Source: Chrysomallon squamiferum (taxonomy: Eukaryota; Mollusca; Gastropoda; Neomphalida; Peltospiridae). Taken from it: a DNA stretch of 64,000 nt. A program made the position numbers and the translations under genes. This document shows positions 59,710-64,000 of the stretch, piece after piece. Every line of letters starts with the position of its first letter. The first letter of the stretch is position 1. The stretch is from NCBI GenBank assembly GCA_012295275.1, contig CM022670.1:17783698-17847697 (forward strand), read 5' to 3'. The notes beneath the pieces were generated by a model that worked only from the letters and a program-made list of their open reading frames with translations, searched no databases and was not told the DNA's origin.

Positions 59710-62300
59710 GGTTTAACGATCTTAAACTTCCTACGTTTTAGAACGTTTAAACAAGATACAGCTTTGTAACTGGCCATGTTAGAGACAGAATCAATTGTTT
59801 TTTTTTCTGAAGCATTCACTTAATGCATACTCTGTGTAATTCAATGGTAGACCAATTGTACGAAATGCTATTGGTCGTTGCTTCGATTTTTCTCGTTACA
59901 TCCACTGAGTTATTTCCTGTTCCAATTAGTTCTCTGCTACATATGCACCGAGAGACACAGAATTTATAAGCTGATCAAAAAATTCCTTTCTGATAATAAC
60001 TGACACAACCAGAGACTTAATGCTGATAAATCGTCTCAAAGTTTAATAATATCCAGACCAGTGACGTTTCACAAATACAAGTAATAAAATAATGTGTTAT
60101 TGAGTTTGAATTTTGATAAATATAAATTTCCCTTTTAGTCATTAATCAGGGAATAACTTTATTACTCGAAGAAGACAGAGTGTTTACTCGGTAAACTGTA
60201 ATGACATTTAGTAAATATTTCTATGGACTCTCATTTCATTAATATATCATATATATTACATACATACATACATAACTCACACATACATACATTTATACAT
60301 AGATAGATACATACATACATACATACATATAAATAAACATACATACACACATCCATTTTTCCATACGTACAAACATACGTACATATACTTCGAATTGTTT
60401 TATCTGCATGCATAAATATATACATATACCAATATATACATAAGTAAAACACACATATAATCACGAACACAATACTTTATTTTATTTCACTTCAATATAG
60501 TCTGTTCTAAACATTTCATAAAAAATAGACATGAAAAAAACAACAACTGAAGTTTGATACTTTTATATCAAAAATAACTCTGACTGGTACTTTTAGTGGT
60601 AAAAATGTGGTAAACACACGATGATTATCGATCACTTCGCTAAATGAAGCTAAAAATTATCACCATTTCATATAACATATGAAAATTAAATTCGAGATCA
60701 AAACACTTTATTTTAAGATGTACAGCTTATTTACATTGCATGGTGCGGAAAGGTGATACTGTCTGCTTTTTGTAGGTTTATTTAGTGATATAACTGATAA
60801 TCACGGGATGCATTGTCGTTGGGCTTTTTTATATTTCAGTTCCTCCAAAAGAGAAACTGTTTTACATAAAAATATAATACAAAAGAAGACATATAAATAT
60901 GTTATATACTAAAACGAAATATCTAAAAGAATAATAACAGAATATTTTAGAGTGTGTCAATATATAGTTGAAAACATGGACAAACTTGATACATTAGCAT
61001 ATTTCAGAGTAGTATTCTAAACACGGCGACTGCTCTGAGTGTTGCTTCACTAAATGATATCAGACAATTATGCTTCAGGTGGGAACTAACCAACTTGGTC
61101 AGTGGAATTCCTCTTGAACGTTGTCCACTCACATTAGCCGAGAAATTTATCAAAATAATTCATATATCATCTTAATTATCATCGTGCCCAGGAGACGCCA
61201 TTTGCAAATCCACTTTGCGTCTTCCGATTCCCTGTTCTCCATCATGTAAATTAGTTAATATCGCCTCAAAGACGTCCCGGATGATCAGAATCCCACAATC
61301 GACCATCAGAGTTCAATTCCGAGATCCAGACTGGAACGATTACCTAATAATCAAAGATTGCTCACGACCCACAGAGAGAAGAGAAAAAAAAAGTCGTATT
61401 TTTTAAACTAGTCTTCGTTTCTGAATCTCTTTTGTCTTCGTGATTTATTAACGTGTCTACCTCTCTGGTGATTTCGCTGGATGTATTATTCATGGTGGTC
61501 TTGGCTCTCTCTCTCCTAACTTTTTTTTTTTTTTTTCATCTCTTCACAACTTCTATATTTATTCACTGACGCGATTAATCCCTTCTGCGAGGTCTGAATC
61601 AGACTGCTTATGTCATTATGGCCATCTATCAACACCAATTTCGCAAAAAGAAGTAAATGTCTAAATTGTTCGTGTCGTTCAGTGTCTCGTTTCATAATCT
61701 GTTTTCCTAGAACCAAGTAAATATAGTTTTCGGTAATTTTCTAGCAAGCAGAGTATGTAAACACTTGATTTTGCAGTTTGTTTGACATTTGGGAGATTTC
61801 TTTTTATAGATTTCCGCTGTCTTCAGTTTATGAAGAAAATGTCCACAAAAAATTAAACCTGCATTCTTCGGTAATAGTTTCTGCTTGTTTTATGTGTGTT
61901 AAGATATGATTAAACACTTTTATTTTAGTTAATTTTTTTCTAGTGTTTTTCGTCTGGTGAAAATCGAAATGTCAAATGTTGCAGACAGATTTCGCGATTT
62001 TTTCTCTTATTATGACGTTGTTATCCAGTTATTATCACATTATGCAACAGCTCAACAATAATTTTATTATATCTTATTTAATATCTAATAAGTAGGAGAA
62101 AATTATAGTTCTAACAGATAACCTTTGATTGATTTGTTTCTTTTTGTTTTATTTTATTTGTTTAGTTTATAATGATCATTATCATCATTATTATCATCGT
62201 ATTTATCATCATCATCACCATCATCAGTTCGTTTATTAATTTATTTATCCTTCCAGTATTTATTCATTTTTTCATTCATTGTATTTTATTTCTCTCTACT
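59710..62300. other. AT-rich unique DNA, no supported gene
   Basis: A minus frame ending QMASPGHDDN at about 61170-61310 is blocked by a TGA just upstream with no acceptor between, so I do not call an exon. Confidence 0.5.
60252..60380. repeat. ACAT/ATAC tetranucleotide tract
   Basis: Degenerate CATA units. Confidence 0.85.
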
Positions 62301-62310
62301 TTTTTCTTCT

Positions 62311-62313
<3 letters not shown>

Positions 62314-62346
<33 letters not shown>
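62314..62346. repeat. Poly(T) run
   Basis: About 30 consecutive T after a CTT-rich lead. Confidence 0.9.
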
Positions 62347-62349
<3 letters not shown>

Positions 62350-62462
62350 CTTTTTTTTATCATTATTATTACTGAATAAATAAATTAATATTTTATTTAA
62401 AAGCGTTTTTAGCTACCAGACATCATTATTTCAAAAGTTCAGTCTAACCTGGGTTAATCATA

Positions 62463-62616
62463 ATAGACTTTCATCTCCAAGCACACATCAGTTAAACAAT
62501 TACTGGATGAACAGAACTACAGACAGACCGATGGACCGATAGACTTTCATCTCCAAGCACACATCAGTTAAACAATTACTGGATGAACAGAACTACAGAC
62601 AGACCGATGGACCGAT
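62463..62616 (+). repeat. Perfect 76-bp tandem duplication
   Basis: ATAGACTTTCATCTCCAAGC starts copies at 62463 and 62539, and they match without a visible difference to ACAGACCGATGGACCG. Confidence 0.95.
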
Positions 62617-62910
62617 CAACTGGCCTGACATCCACTCTGTCTACCAGTCAATTATCTAATAGACAAATCGAAATATCGACTTTAAATTTATCTTCATAAG
62701 TCAAATAATGCACAAAATTTGAATTTATTTCAAAATGTAATTATTGACCTCTGGTTATGGTCCATGTATTCGTTATTTTCGTAGATTAAGATGATAGGAT
62801 CACACATACCACGACATTTGTACGCAGAGTTGTCTAGCGCTGATTTCAGTGTTAGATACAAAAATAGAGAAAACAGCGTAATAAGAATATTTTATTTATT
62901 TATTTATTTA

Positions 62911-62958
62911 TTTCTTCTTCTTCTTCTTCTTCTTCTTCTTCTTCTTCTTCTTCTTCTT

Positions 62959-62989
<31 letters not shown>

Positions 62990-62999
62990 TTATTATTAT

Positions 63000-63031
<32 letters not shown>
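62911..63031. repeat. (CTT)n about 26 copies, (ATT)n, poly(T)
   Basis: Pure TTC/CTT array at 62911-62988, then ATT units, then about 29 T at 63003-63031. Confidence 0.95.
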
Positions 63032-63059
63032 CAGGGAGGGTTTTATATATATATATTCG

Positions 63060-64000
63060 TAAATGAATTTCGAAATAAATGAGAAGCGTTTTTAGATTCG
63101 TTTCAATGGTAATCAGCTTCTAAAAAACAATATAAAAATAATAATAACTTTTTCATTATCTGTATCATTAATTCCTGCTGTATTACGTCTATTAGTTGAT
63201 TACGTCTATTATGGTTTTACTGTAAAAGTTCATGTTAATATTGAGAAATACTAGGAAATGCCACAATTGTTTTCATAGACTAATATCTTTTGGTCAGTTC
63301 CCAGACGACTATTTCTGAATATCAATAAATATTGGTTAAACCAAATTAAAGTGACAGAACCGGAGAAAATGATACTAATCAATCGGCATTCCGAACAATT
63401 ATTATTTTTTTTTTTTTTCATATCCCATTTGTCATTCGCATAATTATTATCTTTCGTTTTCTAAACAAATAAAATGCTTTACTGGCATTTCGCATCCTAA
63501 AGACCCATCTTATAAAAATTAATTTGAAAATTATTACGAATAAGACAAATAATGTTATCATAGGAAACAAGCGAAAAAAAATAACAGTGCTCTTGAGTTG
63601 ATGATTCTCGCTGTCTCACTTCGGGGAACTCTCGTCTAATATCACTGTAGAACTGTTAATAGGTGTTAAGAGGGAATGAACTCGGATTGACTTACTGATC
63701 ACGTCTTAGCTCGTTCAGTCTTTGATTGAATGTAAACCGGAGCCTCATTACGCTTTGTCAGATCGCCAAGTCACTTTCGCCGTCTGGTCCGGGATTAGTC
63801 GTTACCACCTGTCCGAACCGACGTTAAGGTTCGAATAATCCTTTAACATCCGCTCATCAAAGGAAACGATATTTTTTTTTGTTTTTTTCTGTTATTATTT
63901 TACTCTTTTTTTTCCCCCCTTATTTTTCTGAATTTATTTAGAAATACCAATACGTAAAGATATATATTCAGAAAATAGTAACTAATTTATCTACATTTAA
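63060..64000. other. Unique DNA with a CpG-richer patch at 63600-63850
   Basis: The patch is unique and less AT-rich than its flanks. No gene or element could be assigned. Confidence 0.45.

Noticed and set aside
61164-61310. Minus-strand frame ending QMASPGHDDN, exon-like composition
   Set aside because: An in-frame TGA lies immediately upstream and no acceptor AG falls between it and the frame.

Overview
This window is eukaryotic. Every protein-coding gene found is split by GT-AG introns. Composition is AT-rich, and a large share is simple sequence: (CT)n, (ATT)n, (AGT)n, (ACAT)n and (CA)n arrays, T-rich minisatellites, and long A or T runs. The gene set and repeat style suit a lophotrochozoan animal, most probably a mollusc. 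That assignment is an inference; no ribosomal or mitochondrial sequence is present to fix it.

Layout. 1-11084 holds no gene I can support, only low-complexity DNA plus two CpG-richer unique patches (about 3960-4430 and 7420-7830). 11085-14373 (minus) is a complete four-exon gene for mitochondrial ribosomal protein L15 (uL15m). 14968-16630 (plus) is a complete two-exon gene for a protein with two starch-binding (CBM20-type) domains. These two genes are head to head, with about 600 bp between start codons, and two perfect CRE palindromes lie in the gap. 19057-30322 (minus) is a gene of about 15 exons whose splice phases all agree. Its product of about 996 residues reads ankyrin repeats, two ZU5-like modules, a UPA-like module, an acidic linker and two death domains. 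It resembles the PIDD1 scaffold with ankyrin repeats in place of the leucine-rich repeats and an extra death domain. A decayed hAT transposon with recognisable ends sits in one of its introns. 33141-35229 (minus) is a probable three-exon gene for a 79-residue protein I do not recognise. 36415-38699 (minus) is the 3' part of a class A peptide-type GPCR gene (TM2 to the C terminus). Its TM1 exon was not found in the remaining 25 kb.

38700-64000 is otherwise gene-poor. It holds microsatellites, an 18-bp minisatellite, a candidate MITE, SINE-like remnants, tandem duplications, and unique CpG-richer patches that could be regulatory. One patch (59560-59705) has a TATAAAAG box and several CRE-like sites.

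The genes do not form one pathway: mitochondrial translation, glucan binding, death-fold signalling, an orphan and a neuropeptide-type receptor. The most notable items are the ANK-ZU5-ZU5-UPA-DD-DD gene, a relic copy of MRPL15 exon 1 inside intron 2 of the same gene, and the CRE-bearing divergent promoter. All exon models were made by hand from reading frame, splice consensus and family resemblance. No search or transcript data were available.
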